The position numbers and the translations under genes are program-made. The notes beneath the pieces are model-generated. The model worked only from the letters and a program-made list of their open reading frames with translations. It searched no databases and was not told the origin of the DNA. Shown here in pieces: positions 1 through 7,452 of a stretch of 27,124 bases of DNA. The stretch is from positions 1 through 27,124 of the IMG/VR virus record IMGVR_UViG_3300021952_000034; one strand, written 5' to 3'. Position 1 is the first letter of the stretch, and each line of letters opens with the position of its first letter. Source of the DNA: a virus.

Positions 1-196
1 AGCGAGCCAAGGCATCACTAAAGAACTGGAATTGCTGATGAAACAAGGTTTATACGCAAACATCCATGCCAAACAAGAGCGCATTAAGCGTGAGAAGGCA
101 GAAGGCAAGCCCGTAGAGAAGATGAGAACAGTCGGCTCAAAGGGCGCACCTACGGCTAAAGCATTTAAAGAGTCGGCTAAGACCGCAAAGAAATGA
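1..196 (+). CDS. Small basic phage protein, 5'-truncated
   Basis: This reading frame is open from the window edge (frame beginning at base 2) and ends at TGA 194-196, leaving 64 visible residues. It is very rich in Lys, Ala and Gly, with the segments GLYANIHAKQERIKR and VGSKGAPTAKAFKESAKTAKK read consecutively near the C-terminus. From memory, short proteins with a YANIxAKxxRI stretch followed by a GAPTAKAF tail are common in tailed-phage genomes and have no known function. The strongly basic tail could bind nucleic acid or acidic virion proteins, but that is only inference. Its stop overlaps the terS start as ATGA, so the two are probably translationally coupled. The start codon lies outside the window. 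Confidence 0.75.
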   Translation, partial: ASQGITKELELLMKQGLYANIHAKQERIKREKAEGKPVEKMRTVGSKGAPTAKAFKESAKTAKK

Positions 197-600
197 CAGA
201 AGAAAAACGCCCAGTTGGTCGACCTTCCCTATATGACCCAATCTATTGCGAAAAGGTAATAGAATTAGGAAAACTAGGTAAGTCGATAGAACAAATTGCC
301 GCAAGTCTAGGCATAGGAACTAGAACTTTATTCTCATGGAAAGACGCGCATGAGGAATTTCGGCACGCCTTGGATGAAGCGAAGGAATATGAACTCGATT
401 GGTGGGAGAACATCGCTCAGAATATGATGATTGAGAGCAAAGAAGGAGACAAACTTAACTCCTCAATCTGGTCTCGCTCAATGGCGGCACGATTTCCCAA
501 GAAGTACAGAGAAAGCACAAAGACCGAGATAACGGGTGCTGATGGTGCGCCTCTGGTGACGGGCATTAATGTGACTTTTGTAAAGCCTAATGGAGAGTAA
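193..600 (+). CDS. terS: Terminase small subunit
   Basis: The 135-aa product is the DNA-recognition component of the packaging motor. It would bind the packaging initiation site and load the large subunit onto concatemeric DNA. The N-terminus carries the GRPSLYDP motif typical of phage small terminases. A helix-turn-helix follows at about residues 28-50 (SIEQIAASLGIGTRTLFSW). The middle is helical and Trp-rich (ELDWWENIAQ), followed by SMAARFPKKYRE and a C-terminal TEITGADGAPL stretch that often ends such proteins. The start at 193 is supported by the ATGA overlap with the upstream gene, and the end overlaps terL by 11 bases. The family assignment is secure, but the DNA site it recognises cannot be seen here. 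Confidence 0.92.
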   Translation: MTEEKRPVGRPSLYDPIYCEKVIELGKLGKSIEQIAASLGIGTRTLFSWKDAHEEFRHALDEAKEYELDWWENIAQNMMIESKEGDKLNSSIWSRSMAARFPKKYRESTKTEITGADGAPLVTGINVTFVKPNGE

Positions 601-1852
601 TGCTCAGTTTCCCGTAAAGATGGCAAGCCTGTTTGACAAGGCGCGTTACAAAGTCTATTACGGGGGTCGCGGTGCTGGTAAGAGCCACTCAGCGGCAAAA
701 GCCTTGTTAGTTCTAGGCGCTAAAAGCCAGATTCGCGTCTTGTGCGCCCGTGAGTATCAGACCTCAATCAAGGATTCTGTCCACAAGTTACTGTGCGACC
801 AGATAACCCTAATGGGATTGGAAGGCTTTTACGAGATAACCCAGAGCGCCATCCGTGGCAAGAACGGCACAGAGTTCGCCTTTGTGGGGCTAAAGAACAA
901 TGTGGCAAATGTCAAATCTTATGAAGGTGTTGATTACTGTTGGGTGGAAGAAGCCCAGACAGTTAGCCGTCACAGTTGGAACACGCTAATCCCAACCATC
1001 CGTAAGGAAGGCTCTGAGATATGGATTACCTTCAACCCAGAGTTGGAGACAGACGAGACTTATCAAAGATTCGTTGTCAGGCCACCAGAACACGCAATAG
1101 TCCAAAAGATTAACTGGAACGACAACCCTTGGTTTCCAGAAGTGTTGGCGCTAGAGAAAGACGCGCTCAAGAGCCGTGACCCAAGCGCCTACCAAACAGT
1201 CTGGGAAGGCTTATGCCGTCTGACAGTCGATGGCGCTATCTTTGCCAATGAAATGCAAGTAGCAGAATTAGATGGGCGCATAACCAAAGTCCCCTACGAC
1301 CCTACAAAGCCAGTTCATGCCATCTTTGACCTTGGGTGGGCAGATAGCACAGCGATATGGTTCTTGCAGTTTGTGGGCATGGAAACCCGTCTAATCCGTT
1401 ACCACGAAGATAGCCAAAAGACCATAAGCCATTACCTTGCGCTCATGCAAACCTACGGGTATATGTATGACACGCTCTGGTTGCCACATGATGCACAAAA
1501 CAAAACTTTGGCAAGCAACGGCAAGTCCATCGAGGAAATCGTTAGGGCGGCAGGCTACAAAACACGGATTATTGAGAGAACACCTATTGCGGATTCGATA
1601 AATGCGGCACGAACTATATTCAGAAATTGTTGGTTTGATAGAGAAAATTGTTACGATGGTCTACAATGCCTTAGACATTATCGTTACGATGTAGACCCAG
1701 AAACGGGGCAATTTAGCCGTCAACCGCTACACGACCAATACAGTCATGGCGCTGATGCCTTTAGGTACATCGGATTGATGATTAACGAACCCAAGCCAAG
1801 GCGTAAGGTTCAGAATCAAAACTATGGTCAGCCTCTCGGCTGGATGGGATAA
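590..1852 (+). CDS. terL: Terminase large subunit (packaging ATPase/nuclease)
   Basis: The 420-aa motor protein translocates DNA into the prohead and cuts it. The Walker A motif is GGRGAGKS (residues 25-32). A Walker B-like segment, VDYCWVEEAQ, has its acidic residues at 120-121. A motif III-like segment, EIWITFNP, is at 143-150. The C-terminal RNase H-like nuclease domain shows its acidic residues in FDLGWADS (D247), LPHDAQ (D301) and HGADAFRYI (D389), so both active sites look intact. Length and motif spacing fit the PBSX/Terminase_3-type proteins. The start lies 11 bases inside terS, and only 2 bases separate the stop from the portal start. No strong Shine-Dalgarno precedes the start, so translation is probably coupled to terS. 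Confidence 0.97.
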   Translation: MESNAQFPVKMASLFDKARYKVYYGGRGAGKSHSAAKALLVLGAKSQIRVLCAREYQTSIKDSVHKLLCDQITLMGLEGFYEITQSAIRGKNGTEFAFVGLKNNVANVKSYEGVDYCWVEEAQTVSRHSWNTLIPTIRKEGSEIWITFNPELETDETYQRFVVRPPEHAIVQKINWNDNPWFPEVLALEKDALKSRDPSAYQTVWEGLCRLTVDGAIFANEMQVAELDGRITKVPYDPTKPVHAIFDLGWADSTAIWFLQFVGMETRLIRYHEDSQKTISHYLALMQTYGYMYDTLWLPHDAQNKTLASNGKSIEEIVRAAGYKTRIIERTPIADSINAARTIFRNCWFDRENCYDGLQCLRHYRYDVDPETGQFSRQPLHDQYSHGADAFRYIGLMINEPKPRRKVQNQNYGQPLGWMG

Positions 1853-1854
1853 AT

Positions 1855-3957
1855 ATGGATGACTTTGACCCAGTAATTACCGAGGCGATACAGTTCCTCA
1901 AGTTCTGCAATGACGCAGACACGATGAACCGCCAAGAGGCGCTAGAAGATTTAAAGTTTGTCTCTGGCGACCAATGGCCAGTCGAACTCCAAAACAGTCG
2001 TAATCTCGAATCACGCCCAGTTCTGACCATCAACAAACTAGATGGCTATTGCCGTCAAGTTGCCAACCAACAGCGCCAGCAACGCCCACGCATCAAGGTT
2101 CACGCAACCAATACGCATGAACAGATGGTGGAAGCCCAAGACATTCAAGGCATTATTCGCCACATTGAGGTTAACAGCAACGCAGACCACGCCTATGACA
2201 ACGCCTTTGACTATGCCGTTCGCATGGGTTGGGGCTTTATGCGTGTCCGTACAGACTATGTGAGCGAAGATTCATTCGACCAAGAAATCTACATCGACCC
2301 AGTAGACAACCCGTTTACTGTTTACTTCGACCCCAACTCAATCCTTCCTGACGGCTCGGATGCCGAGAAATGCTTAATCACCACAATGATGAGCAAAGAG
2401 GTGTTTAGGTCGCTTTATCCATCTAATGATGACGGCACTTCTTTTACCCAACGCGGTACGGGTGACAGTCAGTCGGAATGGATTACCAAAGAAGATATAC
2501 GCCTAGCCGAGTATTACTACACAGTACGCGAGAAGGCAAAACTCTACTTATTAAGCGATGGCTCTAGCACCTTTGCTGATGACAAAGACTTTTTTAACCG
2601 CCTTTCTATGGCAGGCATCACAGTTATTGACACACGCGAATCGTACAAAAAGACCATCAAATACAAGAAACTAACCGCTATTGAGGTTATCGAAGAACGC
2701 GATTGGCCAAGCCGTTACATCCCTATCATTCCCGTCTATGGCCGTCATGTGGTTATCGGTGACAAGCGTAAGAAGTTTGGCATGGTGCGCTACGCCAAAG
2801 ATAGCCAGAGAATGTATAACTTCTGGCAGACTTCTATCACCGAATCCATTGCTCTTGCACCGAAAGCCAAGTGGGTTATGGCAGAGGGTCAAGACGAAGG
2901 ACATGAGAACGATTGGGCGCAAGCCAACATCAAGTCTTTTCCTCTGTTGCGCTACAAGCAGACAGACATTGAGGGTCGTACAGCGCCACCTCCACAACGC
3001 CTGCAACCAGAGCCACCTCCTGCTGGAACTATGGCGGCGGCTGGTATGGTGTCAGATGACATAAAAGCCATCATGGGCATTTTTGACCCTGCCCAACTCG
3101 GCCAAGGCAATATCTCTGGCAAGGCGTTGAATGGCCAACAACAGCAAGTCGACCTGACCAACTATGACTATTACGACAATCTGACCCGCTCAATCTCTCA
3201 TGTGGGCAAGATTATTTTGGATTTAATCCCCAAGGTTTACGACACCTCGCGTGTTCTGCGGATTATTGGAGAAGATGGCAAGCCAGATATGTTGAGCATT
3301 AACCAACGCGATGCCGTAGGGAATATCTTGAACGACACATCCATCGGTCAATACGATGTGGTGATGGAAACAGGCCCAGGCTACAACAGCAAGCGCCAAG
3401 AAGCCGTAGATGCCATGATGCCTCTACTTGCCAAACCAGAACTATTCAATGTGGCGGGTGACTTGGTGTTCCGCAATATGGATTTCCCAGGCGCTGATGT
3501 AATCGCTGACCGCCTTGCCGCGCTCAATCCCATGTCCCAAATTGATGAGAAATCTGACATTCCTCCTCAAGTGCAAATGCAAATCATGGCGGCTAAGAAA
3601 CAAGTCGCTGATATGCAACAGCAGATGGAAGCCATGCAGATTCTTATCAAACAGCGTGGTGACATTGAGCAAGTCAAGCAAGACAACGAAACCAAGCGCG
3701 AATTGCTACGCCAGACCGCCAAGGCACACAACACCGAAACAATGGCAGAGGTCAAGGTCAACGACCAGAACACTCGCGCCATTACCTCGCAGAACAAGAT
3801 TGAGATTGAAGCGATTACCGACTTGCTGTTGCACCACATGGACACGGCAAGGCTCAACGCTGAGATTGACAAACGAAATGCCGAGCAAATGGGCGCTATG
3901 CGTTTTGCAGAAGAAGATATTAGTCAAGGGGCTAATCCTTTGACACAGCAACAATAA
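1855..3957 (+). CDS. Portal protein, P22-like
   Basis: The 700-aa protein would form the dodecameric portal at the single capsid vertex through which DNA enters and leaves. P22 gp1 has 725 residues, so the size fits. Family-typical segments are FVSGDQWP (about 35-42), SRPVLTINKLDGY (53-65) and NQQRQQRPRIKVH (71-83). A long Gln/Glu/Lys-rich helical C-terminus (about residues 565-690) is predicted coiled coil and resembles the C-terminal barrel region of P22-type portals. It follows terL by 2 bases. After its stop comes a 64-base leader with hairpins before the scaffold gene. The identity is firm, but the exact portal subfamily would need a profile search. Confidence 0.95.
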   Translation: MDDFDPVITEAIQFLKFCNDADTMNRQEALEDLKFVSGDQWPVELQNSRNLESRPVLTINKLDGYCRQVANQQRQQRPRIKVHATNTHEQMVEAQDIQGIIRHIEVNSNADHAYDNAFDYAVRMGWGFMRVRTDYVSEDSFDQEIYIDPVDNPFTVYFDPNSILPDGSDAEKCLITTMMSKEVFRSLYPSNDDGTSFTQRGTGDSQSEWITKEDIRLAEYYYTVREKAKLYLLSDGSSTFADDKDFFNRLSMAGITVIDTRESYKKTIKYKKLTAIEVIEERDWPSRYIPIIPVYGRHVVIGDKRKKFGMVRYAKDSQRMYNFWQTSITESIALAPKAKWVMAEGQDEGHENDWAQANIKSFPLLRYKQTDIEGRTAPPPQRLQPEPPPAGTMAAAGMVSDDIKAIMGIFDPAQLGQGNISGKALNGQQQQVDLTNYDYYDNLTRSISHVGKIILDLIPKVYDTSRVLRIIGEDGKPDMLSINQRDAVGNILNDTSIGQYDVVMETGPGYNSKRQEAVDAMMPLLAKPELFNVAGDLVFRNMDFPGADVIADRLAALNPMSQIDEKSDIPPQVQMQIMAAKKQVADMQQQMEAMQILIKQRGDIEQVKQDNETKRELLRQTAKAHNTETMAEVKVNDQNTRAITSQNKIEIEAITDLLLHHMDTARLNAEIDKRNAEQMGAMRFAEEDISQGANPLTQQQ

Positions 3958-3959
3958 AG

Positions 3960-4004
3960 TGGTAAATTTGCCACCAAACCTTACCAGTTAGGTTAACTGG
4001 GTAA
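3960..4004 (+). other. Two small hairpins between portal and scaffold genes
   Basis: The leader of the scaffold gene holds two inverted repeats. The first, at about 3960-3974, is a near-palindrome around TAAATTTG (GTGG...CCAC with one G-U pair). The second is stronger: TTACCAGTTA (3981-3990) pairs with TAACT plus GGTAA (3994-4004), with one bulged G and a 3-nt loop. No T-run follows, so this is not a standard terminator. It could be an mRNA processing or stability element setting the portal-to-scaffold ratio, which is inference. Confidence 0.4.
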
Positions 4005-4021
4005 ATCCGTAGGGACACGTA

Positions 4022-4903
4022 ATGTCTGAAAAAGAAGCAAGTCAAGTTTTGACGAGCGAGAACTCGGCAGAGTTTTATGCAAATAGATTAGGTTTAGCCG
4101 ACCAACCCGAAGTTGAGGCTGTTCAAACAGAGCCAACCGAAGTGGTGGAGGAACGGAGTGAACCAGAAATCGAGGAAAAAGAGCAAGAGGAAAAGCCTAA
4201 AGCGAATCCGAAACTCGAAAGACGATTTTCTGAGATAACTAAGCAACGCGAACAAGCGCGACAAGAAGCGCAACGAGAGCGTGAAGCGAGGGAAACCTTA
4301 GAAGCCCGTTTAGCGGCACTTGAGAAACAGTCAGCGCCACAAGCGCCTAAAGTTGATGAAGAGCCACAACCTAGCCAGTTCAACGATGCGTTTGAATATG
4401 CGAAGGCTCTAGCAGAGTACACAGCAGACAAGCGTATTGATGAAATGAAACGGCAAGAAGCCGAGGCAAAACAGGCACAAGAACGCCAAAAGGTCATTGA
4501 CCAATGGGCTAATAAGGTGCAAAAAGCCAAGGAAGTATTGCCTGACTTTGATGACATAGTAGCGTCTAGTGATGTGGTCGTAAATGATGACATTCGAGAC
4601 GCGATTCTTGAGAGCGATGTAGGGCCACAAATCCTCTATCATCTGGCTGAGAATGACGATGTAGCAAAGAAGATTGCAGGGTTGTCTCCTAAACAAGCGT
4701 TAAGAGAGATAGGAAAACTTGAAGCAAGGTTTGAGGCAAAGGAAACAGCGCCACAGCCACCGATTGTTCGTAGTAAAGCACCAGCGCCAATCCAACCGCT
4801 GAGAGGGTCTAGCCCTGCTGATGTACCGCTATCCACCAATGGTGAGTGGCATGGAACATTCCAAGCATGGAAAGAGGCTCGCAAGGCTGGAAAGATTCGC
4901 TAA
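4022..4903 (+). CDS. Capsid scaffolding protein
   Basis: The 293-aa protein is very rich in Glu, Lys, Gln and Ala, with a long coiled-coil region at about residues 45-105 and again at 125-165. P22 gp8 has 303 residues and the same overall character. The N-terminus carries LTSENSAEFYANRLGL. The C-terminus is short, basic and helical (FQAWKEARKAGKIR), as expected for the coat-binding end of scaffolds. In this family the protein directs coat assembly and then leaves the prohead. Position between portal and coat supports the call. An AGGGA sequence lies about 6-7 bases before the start. Similar Glu-rich proteins could be mistaken for tail chaperones, but the location argues for scaffold. Confidence 0.9.
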   Translation: MSEKEASQVLTSENSAEFYANRLGLADQPEVEAVQTEPTEVVEERSEPEIEEKEQEEKPKANPKLERRFSEITKQREQARQEAQREREARETLEARLAALEKQSAPQAPKVDEEPQPSQFNDAFEYAKALAEYTADKRIDEMKRQEAEAKQAQERQKVIDQWANKVQKAKEVLPDFDDIVASSDVVVNDDIRDAILESDVGPQILYHLAENDDVAKKIAGLSPKQALREIGKLEARFEAKETAPQPPIVRSKAPAPIQPLRGSSPADVPLSTNGEWHGTFQAWKEARKAGKIR

Positions 4904-4917
4904 ACCTAATCTTTTTT
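4891..4917 (+). terminator. Weak inverted repeat with T-run before coat gene
   Basis: AAAGATT (4891-4897) can pair with AATCTTT (4908-4914) around a 10-nt loop, and a short T-run follows. The repeat overlaps the scaffold stop codon. The stem has only one G-C pair, so it would at best be a leaky terminator or a transcript-processing signal between scaffold and coat. Confidence 0.22.
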
Positions 4918-4937
4918 AAACTTTTTAAGGAAATGAA

Positions 4938-6194
4938 ATGGCTAATAATTTATTGACCATATCGAAAATCACCAATGAAGCATTGATGGTTTTGGAAAAC
5001 GAGTTGACTTTCACATCTGAAGTCGATAGAAATTACGATGACCAATTTGCCGTCGTGGGCGCAAAGATTGGTAACACAGTCAATGTCCGCAAACCTGGCC
5101 GTTTTATTGGCACTACGGGTCCTGCGTTAAATGTTGAGGACTTTAACGAGACTTCTGTCCCTGTTACTTTGTCAACTCAGTTTCACGTAGACACTCAGTT
5201 CACCACGCAAGATTTGGCATTGTCTTTGGACATGTTTAGCGACCGCGTGTTGAAGCCCGCTGTTGCCGCTATTGCCAACAAAATTGACCGTGATGGTTTG
5301 GCTATGGCTACTTTGCAGACCGCCAACATTGTTGGTACTGCTGGTACACCACCCACAGGTTTGATTACCTATTTGACCGCTGGCGCGTACCTCGATTCTG
5401 AAGGCGCACCACGCGATGGTCGTCGTTCATGTATCGTTGAACCCTTCACATCTGCAACTATCGTTGACAGTTTGAAAGGTCTCTTTGTACCCCAAGAAGC
5501 CATTGGCGAGCAATATCGCAAAGGCCTTATGGGGCGCGACAGCGGCGGGATGAATTGGAAACTTGACCAAAACGTCGTGGCTCAAACCTTTGGTTCTAAC
5601 AGCACAACTACTGTGACTGGCTCTGTTGCTACTACTACTGCTACTGGCTTCCTGACCTCTGGTTGGGCATCTTCTAGCACTATTACTGTTACAGCCGCTA
5701 ACACAGGTACTTTGAACCTCAACGCTGGTGACACCTTCACCATCGCTGGTGTGTACGCTGTCAACCCACAAAACCGCCAAGCCTACGGCTCGAACAAGTT
5801 GCGTAACTTCGTTGTTAAGCAATCTGTTTCTATCGCCTCTGGTTCGTCTGGTTCTGTGATTGTGTCTCCTGCTGTGATTACTGCTGGTCAGTTCCAGAAC
5901 GTGTCTATTCCTAGCACTTCTGCTTCTGCCGCTATCACTCAGTTCAACAGCACAGGCGTGGTATCTCCACAGAACATCATCATGCACCGCAATGCGTTCA
6001 CACTCGCTGTGGCCGACCTTGAGTTGCCAGAGGGTGTTCACTTTGCTGGTCGTGCTTCCGACAAGGAAATCGGTCTGTCAATGCGTGTTGTGCGTCAGTA
6101 CACCATCAATAACGACTCAATCCCAACCCGTTTGGATGTGTTGTATGGATGGGCGCCGCTCTACCCAGAACTCGCTTGCCGTGTTGCCGCTTAA
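4938..6194 (+). CDS. Major capsid protein, P22 coat-like
   Basis: The 418-aa protein is the HK97-fold shell subunit. P22 coat has 430 residues. Recognisable parts are the N-terminal MANNLLTISKITNEALMVL helix, the segment FVPQEAIGEQYRKGLMGR, and an inserted beta-rich domain at about residues 215-345 containing GDTFTIAGVYAVNP, matching in place and style the P22 coat insertion domain. The region from about 346 returns to the core (MHRNAFTLAVADLELP) and ends DVLYGWAPLYPELACRVAA. The start at 4938 lies 5 bases after another ATG (4933). AAGGAA at 4927-4932 with a preceding T-tract fits strong translation from the downstream ATG. The gene is followed by a small structural protein in the same transcript. 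Confidence 0.93.
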   Translation: MANNLLTISKITNEALMVLENELTFTSEVDRNYDDQFAVVGAKIGNTVNVRKPGRFIGTTGPALNVEDFNETSVPVTLSTQFHVDTQFTTQDLALSLDMFSDRVLKPAVAAIANKIDRDGLAMATLQTANIVGTAGTPPTGLITYLTAGAYLDSEGAPRDGRRSCIVEPFTSATIVDSLKGLFVPQEAIGEQYRKGLMGRDSGGMNWKLDQNVVAQTFGSNSTTTVTGSVATTTATGFLTSGWASSSTITVTAANTGTLNLNAGDTFTIAGVYAVNPQNRQAYGSNKLRNFVVKQSVSIASGSSGSVIVSPAVITAGQFQNVSIPSTSASAAITQFNSTGVVSPQNIIMHRNAFTLAVADLELPEGVHFAGRASDKEIGLSMRVVRQYTINNDSIPTRLDVLYGWAPLYPELACRVAA

Positions 6195-6224
6195 TCATTA
6201 ACTCTTTTTTAAGGAAACCTAATC

Positions 6225-6665
6225 ATGGCAAATCCAGGACCAGCAACCACAGTCAGTAATCACCCACAAGTTCTTGGCACAAATCAAGCCTTGCGTTTGA
6301 TTGCTTCCGCTCAATCCGTCAACTTGTCTGCCGCTGGTGATACAGCGTCAGTCGTTGTCGATGTAAGCAAATTTGTGCCAACCAGCGTTGTCATCACTAA
6401 CGGCTTGAACTCTAGCGGTGCTACCACCACTATTGCAACTGCTACTGTTGGCGTGTACACAGGCCCAGCACAGACAGGTTCGACCATTTTGACCACCGCG
6501 GCTTTAACTAGCAACACGGGTGGCCCTTATGTGACAATCTCTGCCGCTACCAATCCAAACACAGCAATCTCTAATCCAACTAACATTTATGTGAATGTGG
6601 GTACAACGATTGCCGCGACTTGCGATGTGTTTGTCTACGGCTATGACCTCACATTTTTACCCTAA
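6225..6665 (+). CDS. Beta-rich structural protein next to coat gene
   Basis: I do not recognise this 146-aa protein by family. It is rich in Thr, Ala, Val and Asn, contains no cysteine pair or transmembrane segment, and looks all-beta, with alternating hydrophobic runs such as TASVVVDVSKFVPTSVVI and TATVGVYTGP. The C-terminus is DVFVYGYDLTFLP. It sits directly after coat behind a T-rich AAGGAAA leader and directly before a strong terminator, so it shares the coat transcript and is probably abundant. A head decoration or capsid-stabilising protein is the most economical guess. A head-fibre base is an alternative. Confidence 0.88.
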   Translation: MANPGPATTVSNHPQVLGTNQALRLIASAQSVNLSAAGDTASVVVDVSKFVPTSVVITNGLNSSGATTTIATATVGVYTGPAQTGSTILTTAALTSNTGGPYVTISAATNPNTAISNPTNIYVNVGTTIAATCDVFVYGYDLTFLP

Positions 6666-6686
6666 TCTGTGAGTAAATAAAGGAAG

Positions 6687-6715
6687 AAGCCACTCTCAAA
6701 AGGGGTGGCTTTTTT
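6687..6715 (+). terminator. Rho-independent terminator after coat operon
   Basis: AAGCCAC (6687-6693) pairs perfectly with GTGGCTT (6705-6711), can be extended inward by C-G and wobble pairs, has an A-rich loop, and runs into six T residues at the 3' side. It lies 22 bases after the stop of the 146-aa gene. This is the only classical terminator I found in the window, and it separates the head genes from the adhesion module. Confidence 0.88.
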
Positions 6716-6757
6716 CGCTTTTACGCTACAATCAATTCATTCTTTTAAGGAATAACC

Positions 6758-7096
6758 ATGTCATCTACCACCCTAGCCCGTGGGAATGTCCAAGAGGCAT
6801 TTATCATGGCCCCCACTTTGACCCCTTCTGCGATGACTACCGCCTCTGTGCAGTCTTTGCAGACTTTCCAAATCCCAGGCCTCAAAGCAACCGACATTTG
6901 CACAGTTCTTCAGTACAACGGCAATCAAACATCCAATGTTGCGATTACCAATGCTGATGCAACCGCAGACAACACTTTGCAGTTACAGTTCCAGAATACA
7001 TCTGGCGCGGCTACTGCAATCACGCCTGCCGCTGGTGTTTATTACATCAAAGTGCATCGCGTTGAAGGCGCACCAATCGCTACTAACGCGGCTTAA
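6758..7096 (+). CDS. Small beta-rich virion-type protein
   Basis: The 112-aa product has no motif I can name. It is Thr/Ala/Gln/Asn-rich and beta-patterned (TLQLQFQNTSGAATAITPAAGVYYIKVHRVEG), with no signal peptide or membrane segment. An AAGGAA Shine-Dalgarno after a T-rich stretch precedes the start. It is the first gene after the terminator and is followed 2 bases later by a similar-sized protein. This position, between coat and the large fibre, suggests a surface protein of the capsid or a base for the fibre. That is inference from place and composition only. Confidence 0.85.
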   Translation: MSSTTLARGNVQEAFIMAPTLTPSAMTTASVQSLQTFQIPGLKATDICTVLQYNGNQTSNVAITNADATADNTLQLQFQNTSGAATAITPAAGVYYIKVHRVEGAPIATNAA

Positions 7097-7098
7097 TC

Positions 7099-7443
7099 AT
7101 GGCTGGCTCAACAGTACAACGCAACGCTGGTCTAACAGTAGCGTTGTCGGTCACTTCTACCGCTCACTCGGCAGTTTTGATTGATGACAACACCAACGAC
7201 CAGATTAACTACACATCTTTCCTCAATACGGGCGCGGCTCCTATTGCGGTTAGATGGGGGACAGTAGACCCAGGCGCACCAGTCTTTCCCACCGATGGTA
7301 CTAACGGAGATTTCGTTTTGCCTGCTGGTATGACAAGCGCAATGATTATTGCTACCCCTTCAACACCATACTATTTGACGGCTAAATCCAATTCTGGAAC
7401 TGCTGGCATCTTGTATGTAACTCCTGCCGCTGACCAATCTTAA
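7099..7443 (+). CDS. Small beta-rich virion-type protein
   Basis: The 114-aa product is again unrecognised. It reads as one small beta-sandwich: early strands (GLTVALSVTSTAHSAVLID), a central APIAVRWGTVDPGAP turn, and late strands (AMIIATPSTPYYLTAKS). No cysteine is present. It begins TAATCATGG directly after the previous gene, with 2 bases between stop and start, and ends 9 bases before the fibre gene behind AAAGGGGCG. Together with the 112-aa neighbour and the large fibre it probably forms one operon of surface proteins. Confidence 0.85.
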   Translation: MAGSTVQRNAGLTVALSVTSTAHSAVLIDDNTNDQINYTSFLNTGAAPIAVRWGTVDPGAPVFPTDGTNGDFVLPAGMTSAMIIATPSTPYYLTAKSNSGTAGILYVTPAADQS

Positions 7444-7452
7444 AGGGGCGTT

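Noticed and set aside
3515-3943. 142-aa plus-strand frame inside the portal gene
   Set aside because: Alternative-frame reading of the Gln-rich portal C-terminus, with no start signal or recognisable domain.
4123-4593. 156-aa open frame on the minus strand across the scaffold gene
   Set aside because: Ser/Phe/Cys-rich composition is just the antisense of Glu/Gln/Lys codons; no independent coding signal.
5427-6041. 204-aa open frame on the minus strand across the coat gene
   Set aside because: It is a shadow of the coat gene: low-complexity Ser/Arg/Val-rich, no motif, no ribosome binding site, opposite to a strong capsid transcript.
6727-6732. TACAAT as a -10 box for the adhesion operon after the terminator
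   Set aside because: No acceptable -35 hexamer lies 15-19 bases upstream; a promoter here is logical but not supported by sequence.
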